64,000 bases of DNA, taken from Streptomyces sp. NBC_00370. Lineage in GTDB: Bacteria; Actinomycetota; Actinomycetes; Streptomycetales; Streptomycetaceae. The translations under genes were made by a program, and so were the position numbers. The notes beneath the pieces were generated by a model that saw nothing but the letters and a program-made list of their open reading frames with translations, was not told where the DNA came from and made no database searches. Below, piece after piece: positions 15,873-24,203 of this stretch (its first letter is position 1; every line of letters starts with the position of its first letter). The DNA lies in NCBI RefSeq assembly GCF_036084755.1, contig NZ_CP107968.1:2362501-2426500 (forward strand). Reading direction: 5' to 3'.

Positions 15873-16640
15873 TCACCATTCCAGGGCCCACGGCCGTCCT
15901 GTCGAGGCGAAGTGTCCTACGTTCACACATTCCGTCACACCGACCCGCATCCGGCGCGCCAGCGGCTGATGGACATGGCCGAAGAGGGCGTAGCGCGGCC
16001 GGGTACGGCGCACGGCGGCCAGCAGCGCGCGGCTGCCGCGCTCGAAGCGGCGGGCCACCGTGTCGTAGATCAACTCCGGCACTTCCGGCGGGATGTGCGA
16101 GCAGAGCACGTCGACCTCGCCGAGCGCCTCGACCTTGGCGGCGAACTCCTCGTCGGAGATCTCGTACGGGGTACTCATGGCGGTCCGCAGCCCGCCGCCG
16201 ACGAAGCCGAACACCAGGCCGCCGATCTCGACGCGCTCGCCGTCCAGGACGGTGGTGCCGGGGCCCGCGTACTCCCGCCAGAGCGGCGGCATGTCGACAT
16301 TGCCGTAGGTGGCGTACGTCGGCGTGGGCAGCACGGCGAACATCTCGGCGTACTGCCTGCGCACCGCGCCCTCGATGGCGTCCGCCGGCTCGACACCCAG
16401 CTCCGCCCAGAGCCCGCGGCCGAACTCCCTGGCCTCCTCGAAGCGGCGGGCGGTGCGCAGCTCCACGATCCGGTCGGCGTTCTCGACGCCGAAGAGGTCG
16501 GGGAAGATGCCGCGCGAGTGGTCGGCGTAGTCGAGGAAGAGCACCAGGTCGCCGAGACAGATCAGCGCGTCGGCGCCGTCACCCGCCCGCGCGAGATCCC
16601 GCACGTTCCCGTGTACGTCACTGACCACGTTGACCCGCAT
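15873..16640 (-). CDS. Calcineurin-like metallophosphoesterase
   Basis: A 255-aa metallophosphoesterase. Metal-site motifs appear in the usual order: SDVHGN (Asp8, His10), CLGDLV (Asp31), YGNVDMP, CSHIPPE and a final FGHVHQP. The GNVD version of the usual GNHE replaces the His, which may lower or change activity. No signal peptide is seen. It has a start at 16640 with weak spacing to GGGTGA. The next gene is 56 bases downstream in the same direction, so this may head an operon with the SRPBCC, ArsA-like, DUF5304 and glk genes. The substrate is unknown. Confidence 0.85.
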   Translation of the reverse strand: MRVNVVSDVHGNVRDLARAGDGADALICLGDLVLFLDYADHSRGIFPDLFGVENADRIVELRTARRFEEAREFGRGLWAELGVEPADAIEGAVRRQYAEMFAVLPTPTYATYGNVDMPPLWREYAGPGTTVLDGERVEIGGLVFGFVGGGLRTAMSTPYEISDEEFAAKVEALGEVDVLCSHIPPEVPELIYDTVARRFERGSRALLAAVRRTRPRYALFGHVHQPLARRMRVGVTECVNVGHFASTGRPWALEW

Positions 16641-16657
16641 ACCGATCACCCTAGGGC

Positions 16658-16728
16658 CTGTCGTTCGGATCGTGCCGGGCTCGCGGGGGCCGGCACCGCT
16701 CCCTGATCCGGCCTGATCCGAACGACAG
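16658..16728. repeat. Inverted repeat with 14-base perfect arms
   Basis: CTGTCGTTCGGATC (16658-16671) and GATCCGAACGACAG (16715-16728) are perfect complements around 43 bases. The right arm contains the CCTGATCCGAACGA word also found at 2200. The pair sits in the 312-base gap between two divergent genes (16641-16952). The rest of that gap shows only a possible -10 (TATCGT near 16863) for the acyl-CoA ligase and no gene. Confidence 0.6.
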
Positions 16729-16952
16729 ACGCAACTCGCCTCCCCTACCCGGGTAGAGAGCTCCGGACCTGCGACTTCTGCCGGGGTGTCAGCGGGGTGG
16801 ACTACTGTGCGCGGAGTACGTGAAGAATCGTGTGACGCGGGAAACATCTGGTCTGGACCCCCTATCGTGCGCCAGTACCGATGGGTAACGTCCGGGCAGT
16901 CCAGCCGTGCTCATGCAGCCGTGGCGCCGGCGCCCGATGAGGAGCAGCAGTC

Positions 16953-18764
16953 TTGCGCGAGTTCAGTCTTCCGGCCCTGTACGAGGTCCCCTCGGACGGC
17001 AATCTGACGGATCTCATCCGCCGCAACGCCACCCACCACCCCGAGGTGGCGGTCCTCGCCCGAAAGGTCGCCGGCACCTGGACGGATGTCACGGCCGAGC
17101 AGTTCCTCGCCGAGGTACGCGCGGCGGCCAAGGGCCTCATCGCCGCGGGCGTCGGCCCCGGCGACCGGGTGGGCCTGATGTCCCGCACCCGCTTCGAGTG
17201 GGTGCAGCTCGACTTCGCGATCTGGAGCGCAGGCGCGGTCACGGTCCCCGTGTACGAGACCAGCTCGGCCGAGCAGATCCAGTGGATCCTCGGCGACTCC
17301 GGCGCGGTCGCCGTGATCGTCGAGAGCGAGGAGCACGCCGCCTCGATCGAGTCGGTACGCGACGGGCTGCCGGCCCTGCGGAACGTCTGGCAGATCGACA
17401 AGGGCGCGGGCGGCGGCGGCGCCGCCGAGCAGCTGACCTCGGCCGGTGCCGATGTCAGCGACGAGACGGTGGACGACCGGTCAGCGTCCGCGAAGGCGGA
17501 CGACCCCGCGACCATCGTCTACACCTCGGGCACGACGGGCCGCCCCAAGGGCTGTGTGCTCACCCACCGCAGCTTCTTCGCCGAGTGCGGCAACGTGGTC
17601 GAGCGCCTCAAGCCGCTGTTCCGTACGGGCGAGTGTTCCGTCCTGCTCTTCCTGCCCGCCGCGCATGTCTTCGGCCGGCTGGTCGAGGTGGCGTCCGTGA
17701 TGGCGCCCATCAAGCTCGGCTGCGTCCCCGACATCAAGAACCTCACCGACGAGCTGGCCGCCTTCCGGCCGACGCTGATCCTGGGCGTCCCGCGCGTCTT
17801 CGAGAAGGTCTACAACTCGGCCCGCGCCGAGGCCCAGGAGGACGGCAAGGGCCGCATCTTCGACCAGGCGGCCCACACGGCCATCGCCTACAGCCGCGCC
17901 CTGTCGACGCCGCAGGGCCCGTCCCTCGGCCTCAGGCTCCGCCACAAGCTCTTCGACCGGCTCGTCTACGGCAAGCTGCGCGCGGTGCTCGGCGGCCGCG
18001 GCGAGTACGCCATCTCCGGCGGCGCCCCGCTGGGCGAGCGGCTCGGCCACTTCTACCGGGGCATCGGCTTCACGGTCCTAGAGGGCTACGGCCTCACCGA
18101 GTCCTGCGCGGCGACCGCCTTCAACCCCTGGGACCGGCAGAAGATCGGCACGGTCGGCCAGCCCCTGCCGGGGTCCGTCGTCCGGATCGCCGACGACGGC
18201 GAGGTGCTGCTGCACGGCGAGCACCTGTTCACCCGGTACTGGAACAACGAACCGGCGACGGCCGAGGCGCTGGCGGACGGCTGGTTCCACACCGGCGACA
18301 TCGGCACGCTGGACGAGGACGGCTACCTCGCGATCACCGGCCGGAAGAAGGAGATCCTGGTGACGGCGGGCGGCAAGAACGTCGCCCCGGCGGTCATCGA
18401 GGACCGGATCCGCGCGCACGCGCTGGTCGCCGAATGCATGGTCGTCGGCGACGGCCGCCCGTTCGTGGGCGCGCTGATCACCCTGGACGAGGAGTTCCTG
18501 ACCCGCTGGGCCACCGACCACGGCAAACAGCCAGGCTCGACGACGGCGACGCTACGGCTGGACCCGGAGCTGCTGGCGGAGGTGCAGCGGGCGGTGGACG
18601 AGGGGAACGCGGCGGTGTCGAAGGCGGAGTCGGTACGCAAGTTCCGCATCTTGACGGCGCAGTTCACGGAGGAGTCGGGACACATCACGCCGTCGCTGAA
18701 GCTGAAGCGGAACGTGGTGGCGAAGGATTTCGCCGACGAGATCGAAGCGATCTATCAGGGTTGA
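16953..18764 (+). CDS. fadD: Long-chain fatty-acid--CoA ligase (AMP-forming)
   Basis: A 603-aa adenylate-forming enzyme that activates fatty acids through an acyl-AMP to acyl-CoA. The AMP-binding P-loop is YTSGTTGRPKG (about 190-200), followed by GYGLTESCA, the WFHTGDIG motif and GRKKEILVTAGGKNV in the C-terminal lid. Length and the long insert match FadD15-type long-chain ligases of actinobacteria. The TTG at 16953 has GAGGAG upstream and the MREFSLPALYEVP N-terminus is typical of the group. It is cytoplasmic or membrane-associated, and appears monocistronic with a strong hairpin downstream. Confidence 0.94.
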   Translation: MREFSLPALYEVPSDGNLTDLIRRNATHHPEVAVLARKVAGTWTDVTAEQFLAEVRAAAKGLIAAGVGPGDRVGLMSRTRFEWVQLDFAIWSAGAVTVPVYETSSAEQIQWILGDSGAVAVIVESEEHAASIESVRDGLPALRNVWQIDKGAGGGGAAEQLTSAGADVSDETVDDRSASAKADDPATIVYTSGTTGRPKGCVLTHRSFFAECGNVVERLKPLFRTGECSVLLFLPAAHVFGRLVEVASVMAPIKLGCVPDIKNLTDELAAFRPTLILGVPRVFEKVYNSARAEAQEDGKGRIFDQAAHTAIAYSRALSTPQGPSLGLRLRHKLFDRLVYGKLRAVLGGRGEYAISGGAPLGERLGHFYRGIGFTVLEGYGLTESCAATAFNPWDRQKIGTVGQPLPGSVVRIADDGEVLLHGEHLFTRYWNNEPATAEALADGWFHTGDIGTLDEDGYLAITGRKKEILVTAGGKNVAPAVIEDRIRAHALVAECMVVGDGRPFVGALITLDEEFLTRWATDHGKQPGSTTATLRLDPELLAEVQRAVDEGNAAVSKAESVRKFRILTAQFTEESGHITPSLKLKRNVVAKDFADEIEAIYQG

Positions 18765-18842
18765 CGGTTCGCCTTCCGACGGCGGGTCGGTTGCGGGTCT
18801 TGGCTGCGCCGCGTTCGGCTGGTGCCGGGTTCCGGGTCCTGC

Positions 18843-18907
18843 GGAGGGGGGTGTCCGGACTGCTTGTCGCATGAGCTCCTTCGCTTTACGTCCGGACACC
18901 CCCCTCC
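18843..18907 (+). terminator. Long inverted repeat after the acyl-CoA ligase
   Basis: GGAGGGGGGTGTCCGGAC (18843-18860) and GTCCGGACACCCCCCTCC (18890-18907) are perfectly complementary over 18 bases with a 29-base loop, about 80 bases past the ligase stop. Probably a terminator; the loop is longer than usual. Confidence 0.55.
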
Positions 18908-19066
18908 TCCGGCCCCGGCCCCCTCCCGTAGGTGGGTCCCACCCAACCGCCCACGTCAGCGCGGGCAAGCGGTGTCCCGCGGGCCGAGGGAACATCCCTG
19001 GCGTGAACGCCCGGCCGCCGGCCCCTGGTGGTCGCGGCGCAGCCGATCCGTGGCGCGGGGCTGAAG

Positions 19067-19181
19067 GGGGTCGTGCAGGGGTGGTGTCCGGAGCGTAGAG
19101 CGTGATTTGTGGCGCATCTCGGCGGTGGCTCCGCGTCAGACGAGTACGCGCCGTAAATCATGCAGCGCAGGACACGACCCC
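19067..19181. repeat. 115-base imperfect palindromic element
   Basis: Outer arms GGGGTCGTG (19067-19075) and CACGACCCC (19173-19181) are perfect; inner arms GCGTGATTTGTGGCGC (19100-19115) and GCGCCGTAAATCATGC (19148-19163) pair at 13 of 16. The segment could fold as one long interrupted hairpin. It may be a MITE-like remnant or a structured RNA; no transposase is near. Confidence 0.45.
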
Positions 19182-19264
19182 GGAACGGCCCCCGGCAACA
19201 ACCGCAACCAGAACCCGCAACCGACCCGCGCGCCGCACGGCGACACCGCCGGACGGCGGCACCG

Positions 19265-20404
19265 CTACAACAGCGAACGCAGCCGCGTCGCCAGCAAGTC
19301 CCAGCGCCAGCGTTCCTCCACCCACCGGCGGCCCCGCTCCCCCATCCGGCGTCGCAGCTCCGCGTCGCCGAGCAGCGTCACCACCCTCTCCGCCGTCTCC
19401 GGCGCGCCGCCTCGCACCACCCAGCCCGTCTCGCCGTCCAGCACCGCGTCCGGCGCGCCGCCCGAGTCGCCCGCCACCACCGGCAGGCCCGTCGCCGAGG
19501 CCTCCAGGTAGACGATGCCCAGGCCCTCCACGTCGAGCCCGCCGCGCCGGGTGCGGCAGGGCATCGCGAAGACGTCGCCCGCCCCGTAGTGCGCGGGCAG
19601 CGAGGGCCACGGGACCGGGCCCGTGAACCGTACGGACTCGGCGACCCCCGTCGTCCGCGCCAGCGAGCGCAGGGACTTCTCGTACGGGCCGCCGCCCACG
19701 ATCAGCAGCACCGCGTCCGGCACGCTCGCCAGGATCGTCGGCATCGCGCGGATCAGCGTGTCCTGGCCCTTGCGCGGCACCAGCCGCGACACGCAGACCA
19801 CGACCGGACGCGACGTCAGGCCCAGCTGTTCGCGTACGGCCGCGCCGCCCGAGCCCGGGTGGAAGGTCTTCTCGTCGACGCCCGGCGGCAGTTGGACCAT
19901 CCGGCCCGCCGCGGCAGGCGTGAGCGCCGCGGCGATACGGGAGCGGGTGTACTCGCCCAGGTAGGTGATCGTGTCCGTGCCCTCGCCGATGCGGCGCAGC
20001 AGCCGGCGGGACGCGGGCAGTTGCGCCCACGCCGCCTCGTGGCCGTGTGTCGTGGCGACCAGGCGGCGCGCGCCGGCGCGGCGCAGCGCCGGGGCCATCA
20101 GGCCCAGCGGGGCCGCCGCGCCGAACCAGACCGACTCGCAGCCGTGCTCACGGAGCAGGCCGGCCGCGCGGGCGGTGACCCGGGGCGTCGGCAGCAGCAT
20201 CGTCGTACGGTCGCGTACCACCGTGAACGGCTGCTCCGCGTCGAACGCGGCCGTCGCCGCCGCGCCCTCCTCGCCGCGCTTCCAGGTCGACGCGTAGACA
20301 ACCACCCGTTCGGGGTCGAGCCGCAGCGCCATGTTGTGCAGGAATGCCTGGATACCGCCGGGCCGGGGCGGGAAGTCGTTCGTCACGATCAGGGTCTTGC
20401 GCAT
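19265..20404 (-). CDS. pimB: GT4 mannosyltransferase, PimB-like
   Basis: A 379-aa GT-B glycosyltransferase of family 4. The N-terminal nucleotide/acceptor loop reads TNDFPPRPGGIQ (8-19), followed by VSRLVPRKGQDTLI for the donor domain and the EX7E-like EGLGIVYLEASATG motif. The sequence resembles PimB-prime, the GDP-mannose-dependent enzyme adding the second mannose to phosphatidylinositol mannosides at the inner membrane face. Assignment within GT4 is by resemblance, so other mannosyl lipids are possible. It starts at the ATG at 20404, 70 bases from a divergent polytopic GT87 protein that could use polyprenyl-phosphate mannose. Confidence 0.82.
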   Translation of the reverse strand: MRKTLIVTNDFPPRPGGIQAFLHNMALRLDPERVVVYASTWKRGEEGAAATAAFDAEQPFTVVRDRTTMLLPTPRVTARAAGLLREHGCESVWFGAAAPLGLMAPALRRAGARRLVATTHGHEAAWAQLPASRRLLRRIGEGTDTITYLGEYTRSRIAAALTPAAAGRMVQLPPGVDEKTFHPGSGGAAVREQLGLTSRPVVVCVSRLVPRKGQDTLIRAMPTILASVPDAVLLIVGGGPYEKSLRSLARTTGVAESVRFTGPVPWPSLPAHYGAGDVFAMPCRTRRGGLDVEGLGIVYLEASATGLPVVAGDSGGAPDAVLDGETGWVVRGGAPETAERVVTLLGDAELRRRMGERGRRWVEERWRWDLLATRLRSLL

Positions 20405-20474
20405 GGTCGCCGACAGTACCGAACGGCCGCGCCGGTTCCGCCGTTGTGGCCCCCGACCCGTCGGCACCGGCATC

Positions 20475-21746
20475 ATGTCTCCCGCCAGTACGTACGAATA
20501 CGACGGGATGATCATGATCGGCGCACGGTTCCCTGTCGCGGTGTGGATCGTCACCCGGGCGGTGCTGCTGCTCTGTGTCTTCAAGGTCGTCGTGGTGCCG
20601 GGACCCGATGTCACCAGCGATGTGTCGGTGATCTACCACGGCTGGTTCGAGGTGCTGAAGTCCGGCAGCTATCCGGTCGGGGACGTCACCTGGCAGTACC
20701 CGCCTGCGGCCGCGCTCGCGATCCTGTCGCCCGGTGCGCTGCCGTTCATGGCGTACACGTCGGCCTTCTTCGTCGTGGCGTTCCTCTGCGACGCGGCGGC
20801 CTTCGGACTGCTGCTGCGGGCCGGTACCCGGCCGGGCAGGTCGCCGCGCGGGGTCTGGGTGTGGGTGGCGGGGGTGCCGCTGCTGGGGCCGACCGCGTAC
20901 GCCCGGTACGACCTGATGGTGACGGCGGTCGCGGTGGCAGCGCTGCTCGCCGGGGTCCGGCGGCCCGGTGTGCTCGGCGCGCTCGCCGGGTTCGGCGCGA
21001 TGCTGAAGGTGTGGCCGGTGCTGGTGCTGCTCGGCACGCCGCGCGGCAGGACCACCAGGGTGTCGTGGGCGGCCGCGGCCGTGACCGGCGCTGCCGTGGT
21101 GCTGGTCGCCGCCGTGGCGATGCCGGGGTCGCTGGCGTTCCTGACGTACCAGCGCGACCGGGGCACCGAGGTGGAGTCGCTGGGCGGGCTCGTCTTCCAG
21201 ATCGCCCGGCACTTCGGCTGGCACGGCCAGGTGCTGCTCAACTACGGCTCGGTGGAGTTCGTGGGGCCGTACGTGCCGCTCGTCTCGTCGGCGGCGATGG
21301 CGCTGTCGGTGCTCGCCTTCGGGTGGCTGCTGTGGTGGCGGATCACGGCGCGGGAGTTCACCGCGAGCACGCCGGGCGACGCGGGGTTCGCCGCGGTTCT
21401 GCTGTTCACCACGACCAGCCGGGTGATCAGCCCGCAGTACATGCTGTGGCTGGTGGGGCTCGCCGCCGTCTGTCTCGTCCTGCGGGAGAGCCGGATGACC
21501 CTGCCCGCCGTGCTGGTGCTGGCCGCCACCGGGGTGACGCTGCTGGAGTTCCCGCTCGGGTTCGGGCATGTGGTCGGCGGTGACCTGCGCGGCGTGCTGC
21601 TGCTGCTCGTACGCAACGGGCTGCTGGTCGCCGCGACGCTGTGCGCGTGCGGGCGGCTGTGGCGCGGTACGGTGCCGCGGCGGCGGGAGCCCGCTGCGGA
21701 CGTCAGCCCAGCCGTTTCCGCAGATAGCCGCGCCACAGCGCGGTGA
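20475..21746 (+). CDS. GT87 / DUF2029 polytopic glycosyltransferase
   Basis: A 423-aa protein with roughly ten membrane segments, the GT87 (DUF2029) pattern seen in PimE and related polyprenyl-phosphate-mannose-dependent enzymes. Visible family features are a first-loop acidic region after segment 1 (PGPDVTSDVSVIYHGWFEVLKSG), the WQYPPAAAL motif and a conserved ISPQYMLWLVGLAA near the end. The start is uncertain: ATGs at 20475, 20508 and 20514 are in frame and none has a good ribosome site. Its last 44 bases overlap the convergent lipoprotein gene. Together with the divergent PimB-like gene it suggests mannolipid synthesis. Confidence 0.78.
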   Translation: MSPASTYEYDGMIMIGARFPVAVWIVTRAVLLLCVFKVVVVPGPDVTSDVSVIYHGWFEVLKSGSYPVGDVTWQYPPAAALAILSPGALPFMAYTSAFFVVAFLCDAAAFGLLLRAGTRPGRSPRGVWVWVAGVPLLGPTAYARYDLMVTAVAVAALLAGVRRPGVLGALAGFGAMLKVWPVLVLLGTPRGRTTRVSWAAAAVTGAAVVLVAAVAMPGSLAFLTYQRDRGTEVESLGGLVFQIARHFGWHGQVLLNYGSVEFVGPYVPLVSSAAMALSVLAFGWLLWWRITAREFTASTPGDAGFAAVLLFTTTSRVISPQYMLWLVGLAAVCLVLRESRMTLPAVLVLAATGVTLLEFPLGFGHVVGGDLRGVLLLLVRNGLLVAATLCACGRLWRGTVPRRREPAADVSPAVSADSRATAR

Positions 21747-22902
21747 AGTCGTCGGGGGTCGTCTTCAGCACGTCGTTCAGCGCGTTCTCCACGGCGCCGT
21801 CCCGGCCGCCGTGCTCGCCGACCGCCCGGTAGAAGTCGGTGAGGTGCCGGTCGCCCCAGCGGGTCGCGATCAGCTCGCAGGCCAGCCAGCCGCCCTCGTA
21901 CGCCTGGGCCAGCCGGTCGGCGTCGCCGCCGAACGCGAAGTCCTCGTCGTCGGGCAGCGTGGCGGGGACGTGGCCGAGCTGGACGGCGGCGCGCAGCTCC
22001 GGTGCGATCTGCGCTGCCGTGCGGTCGGAGGTGCGGTAGGCGGCCCAGTCGGCGAAGCCCTCGGAGAGCCAGGTGGGGGTGGCGGCCGAGGTGACGGTGC
22101 GGGTGGCGACATGGGTGGTCTCGTGGGTCAGCACGATGTGCTGCCCGAAGTCGCCGAGTTCGGCGTACGCCTCGGGGTTGACGATGATCCGGTCGGCGGG
22201 TGTCGCCCCCGAGCCGCCGGTCTCCCCCGTCGTGACGGCGGCGATGCCCGTGTAACCGGCGGCCGGTGCCCCGAGGAGCGCCGCCATGGCCGCCAGCGAG
22301 CCGGGGACGAGCACGACGACCCTGTGTGCCCACGGGCCCGGCCACGCGGCGTTCACGGCGGGTACGGCCGCGTCGGCGACGGCGGACACGGACCGCAGCA
22401 CGGTGTCGCCCTGTCCCGCGCCGAGGACGAGGCTGTGGCTGCCCCGTACGGCCGTCACCGGGCCCTGCTGCCAGAGCGCCTGGGCGCCGTCCTCGCCGGG
22501 CCGGTCGGCGGTCACGTACCAGCGGCCGTGCCGCTCGCGCAGCTCCAGGGTGCGGGGCGTGGAGACGGGCGCGCTGTCGTAGCCGGCGATGCGGTAACGC
22601 AGGTCGGCCTGGACGGTGGCGCGGTCCCCGGTGCGCCGCACCGGGCCGAGGTGGTACGCCCAGGAGCTGAGCGGCACGTCGGCGAGGTTCCGGAACTCCG
22701 CGCGCTGTGCGGCGCGCAGCGCGTGGGCCGTGGGGTCGACGGCCGCCAGGTAGCCGCTCTCGTCGCGGCGCAGCAGCGCGGCGGCCCTGCGGTCGAGGGT
22801 CCGGCCGATCTGCGGGGTGGCCCGGTCGGGCACCGCCGCGGGGGAACCGCAACCTGCCAGCAGGAGCCCGGCGAGTCCCTGGAGGGCGTTACGGCGGCGC
22901 AT
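21703..22902 (-). CDS. Secreted lipoprotein with HExxH metallopeptidase-like motif
   Basis: A 399-aa putative lipoprotein. A short signal (MRRRNALQGL) ends in the lipobox LLAGC with the lipidated Cys18, so it is anchored outside the membrane. A central HETTH motif (about residues 260-264), followed by WLSEGFADWAAY with a candidate third-ligand Glu, is the gluzincin pattern; the C-terminal region resembles peptidase MA-like domains. The N-terminal half (about 40-170) looks like a separate beta-rich domain. The ATG at 22902 is used. Whether it is catalytic is untested. Its 3' end overlaps the convergent GT87 gene. Confidence 0.8.
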   Translation of the reverse strand: MRRRNALQGLAGLLLAGCGSPAAVPDRATPQIGRTLDRRAAALLRRDESGYLAAVDPTAHALRAAQRAEFRNLADVPLSSWAYHLGPVRRTGDRATVQADLRYRIAGYDSAPVSTPRTLELRERHGRWYVTADRPGEDGAQALWQQGPVTAVRGSHSLVLGAGQGDTVLRSVSAVADAAVPAVNAAWPGPWAHRVVVLVPGSLAAMAALLGAPAAGYTGIAAVTTGETGGSGATPADRIIVNPEAYAELGDFGQHIVLTHETTHVATRTVTSAATPTWLSEGFADWAAYRTSDRTAAQIAPELRAAVQLGHVPATLPDDEDFAFGGDADRLAQAYEGGWLACELIATRWGDRHLTDFYRAVGEHGGRDGAVENALNDVLKTTPDDFTALWRGYLRKRLG

Positions 22903-22935
22903 GCCGGAGATCGTACGGGGTGCCGGGGGTACGGC

Positions 22936-23970
22936 TCAGACGCGCGTGACGGACGAGATCGGCATCATGCCGACGGGGTCGTAGCGCACCGGAGCGCCGG
23001 GGTAGGGGGCGTGGATGACCTGGCCGTTGCCGACGTACATCGCGATGTGGCTGGCGTCGGCGCGGTAGGCCACGAGGTCGCCGGGCCTGGCCTGGGAGAG
23101 CGGGATCTGGTGTCCCGCGTAGCGCTGGGCCTGTGACGTGCGGGGCAGGCCGACGCCCGCGCGTGCGTACGACCACTGCATGAGGCCCGAACAGTCGAAG
23201 CCGGAGGGCCCGTTGGCGCCCCAGACGTACGGCCGGCCGAGGGCCTGTCTGGCCGCCATGACGGCGGCGGCGGCGCGTGAGGAGGCGGGGCCGAGGCCGC
23301 CGGCCAGGTCCAGGTCGTCGGGCCGGCCGGACGAGCGTGAGGCGCGGCCGTAGGAGGCGCGGTCGGCGGCGGGCAACGTGTTGAGCAGCCGCCGGGCCGT
23401 GGCGAGCTTGTCCTGGACGGTGCGTTTGTGCCGGGCGACGGTGGCCTTGCTCCGTTCCAGCTCGGCGAGTTCGTGGGTGGCCGTGGCGCGTTCCTGGTTC
23501 AGGGTCCGCTGGGCCTGCCGGAGTTCGGCCAGGGCGCCCGACTGGCGTTCCCCGGCCCTGTCGAGCACGGAGGCGCGTTCCAGATAGGTGTCGGGGTCCG
23601 ACGACAGCAGCAGGGCGAGGGCGGGATCGATGCCGCCCGACCGGTACTGGGCGCTCACCACCGAACCGAGCGCGCCGCGCATCTGGTTGATGCGGTCCTG
23701 GCCGCGTGCCACCCGGTCGCGGGAGCTGCCGAGGAGCTTGCGGAGCGCGTCGGCCCGCTCGTCGGCCTTGTCGTACTGCTCCGTGGCCCGTTCCGCCTGT
23801 TCGTACAGCCGGTCGACCTTGGACCGGGTGGTGTCGGGCGTGTCCTTCGGCGCGGCGCCCGCCGGGGCCGCGGCGAGTGCGGCGGCGGCCGTCGCCGCCG
23901 CGGCCGACAGGACCGTCACGCGTGTGGTCAGGACCAGGCCGGAATGTGAGGGACGCCGATGGGAGACCAC
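22936..23970 (-). CDS. NlpC/P60 peptidoglycan hydrolase
   Basis: A 344-aa secreted hydrolase. A signal segment (TTRVTVLSAAAATAAAALAAAPAGAA) is followed by a coiled coil of about 180 residues containing the AQYRSGGIDPALALLLSSDPDTYL repeat region, then an NlpC/P60 domain with catalytic Cys in FDCSGLMQW, His in SHIAMYVG and a third polar residue near HAPYP. Such enzymes cleave peptidoglycan stem peptides. I start at the GTG at 23970 (MVSHRRPSHSG), which aligns with the start of its paralogue downstream in coordinate. The two genes are clear paralogues in tandem. Confidence 0.92.
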   Translation of the reverse strand: MVSHRRPSHSGLVLTTRVTVLSAAAATAAAALAAAPAGAAPKDTPDTTRSKVDRLYEQAERATEQYDKADERADALRKLLGSSRDRVARGQDRINQMRGALGSVVSAQYRSGGIDPALALLLSSDPDTYLERASVLDRAGERQSGALAELRQAQRTLNQERATATHELAELERSKATVARHKRTVQDKLATARRLLNTLPAADRASYGRASRSSGRPDDLDLAGGLGPASSRAAAAVMAARQALGRPYVWGANGPSGFDCSGLMQWSYARAGVGLPRTSQAQRYAGHQIPLSQARPGDLVAYRADASHIAMYVGNGQVIHAPYPGAPVRYDPVGMMPISSVTRV

Positions 23971-24104
23971 GAGAGAGCCGCACTTCCTTCCGCTGTGCGC
24001 GCCGTACGCACCGGGCGCGCTCCGCGCGGCACCTGCCGCGCGGATGCAGACAGTAGCCGGGCGGACACGGGACGGCCAACGACCCCACCGGGCATACAAA
24101 GTGA

Positions 24105-24140
24105 CGCCCCGCCGGAGACCAACAGGTCATCGGCGGGGCG
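24105..24140 (-). terminator. Terminator between the NlpC/P60 paralogues
   Basis: CGCCCCGCCG (24105-24114) and CGGCGGGGCG (24131-24140) are perfect 10-base arms, about 60 bases past the upstream paralogue's stop on the minus strand. This separates the two hydrolase transcripts. Confidence 0.7.
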
Positions 24141-24203
24141 CGGCGTCAGCGGAAGACGCGTAATTTCGCCCGAATGGGCGGGTGTCAGCGGCGGGTGAGC
24201 GGC

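Larger units (their letters stand above)
18765..19264. other. 500-base intergenic region
   Basis: Between the acyl-CoA ligase and the convergent mannosyltransferase I see no frame with a credible start, ribosome site or family signature. It holds the 18-base-arm inverted repeat and a 115-base imperfect palindrome described separately, plus a small CCGCCGGACGGCGG hairpin (19246-19259) that could end the mannosyltransferase transcript. Confidence 0.6.

Noticed and set aside
16847..16862. TCTGGTCTGGACCCCC resembles a DasR-binding site upstream of the acyl-CoA ligase.
   Set aside because: Only about 12 of 16 positions match the DasR consensus as I recall it, the palindrome is broken on the right side, and the gene has no amino-sugar link.
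18765..19264. Several short frames in the gap after the acyl-CoA ligase.
   Set aside because: All are Arg/Pro-rich, lack ribosome sites and coincide with inverted repeats.
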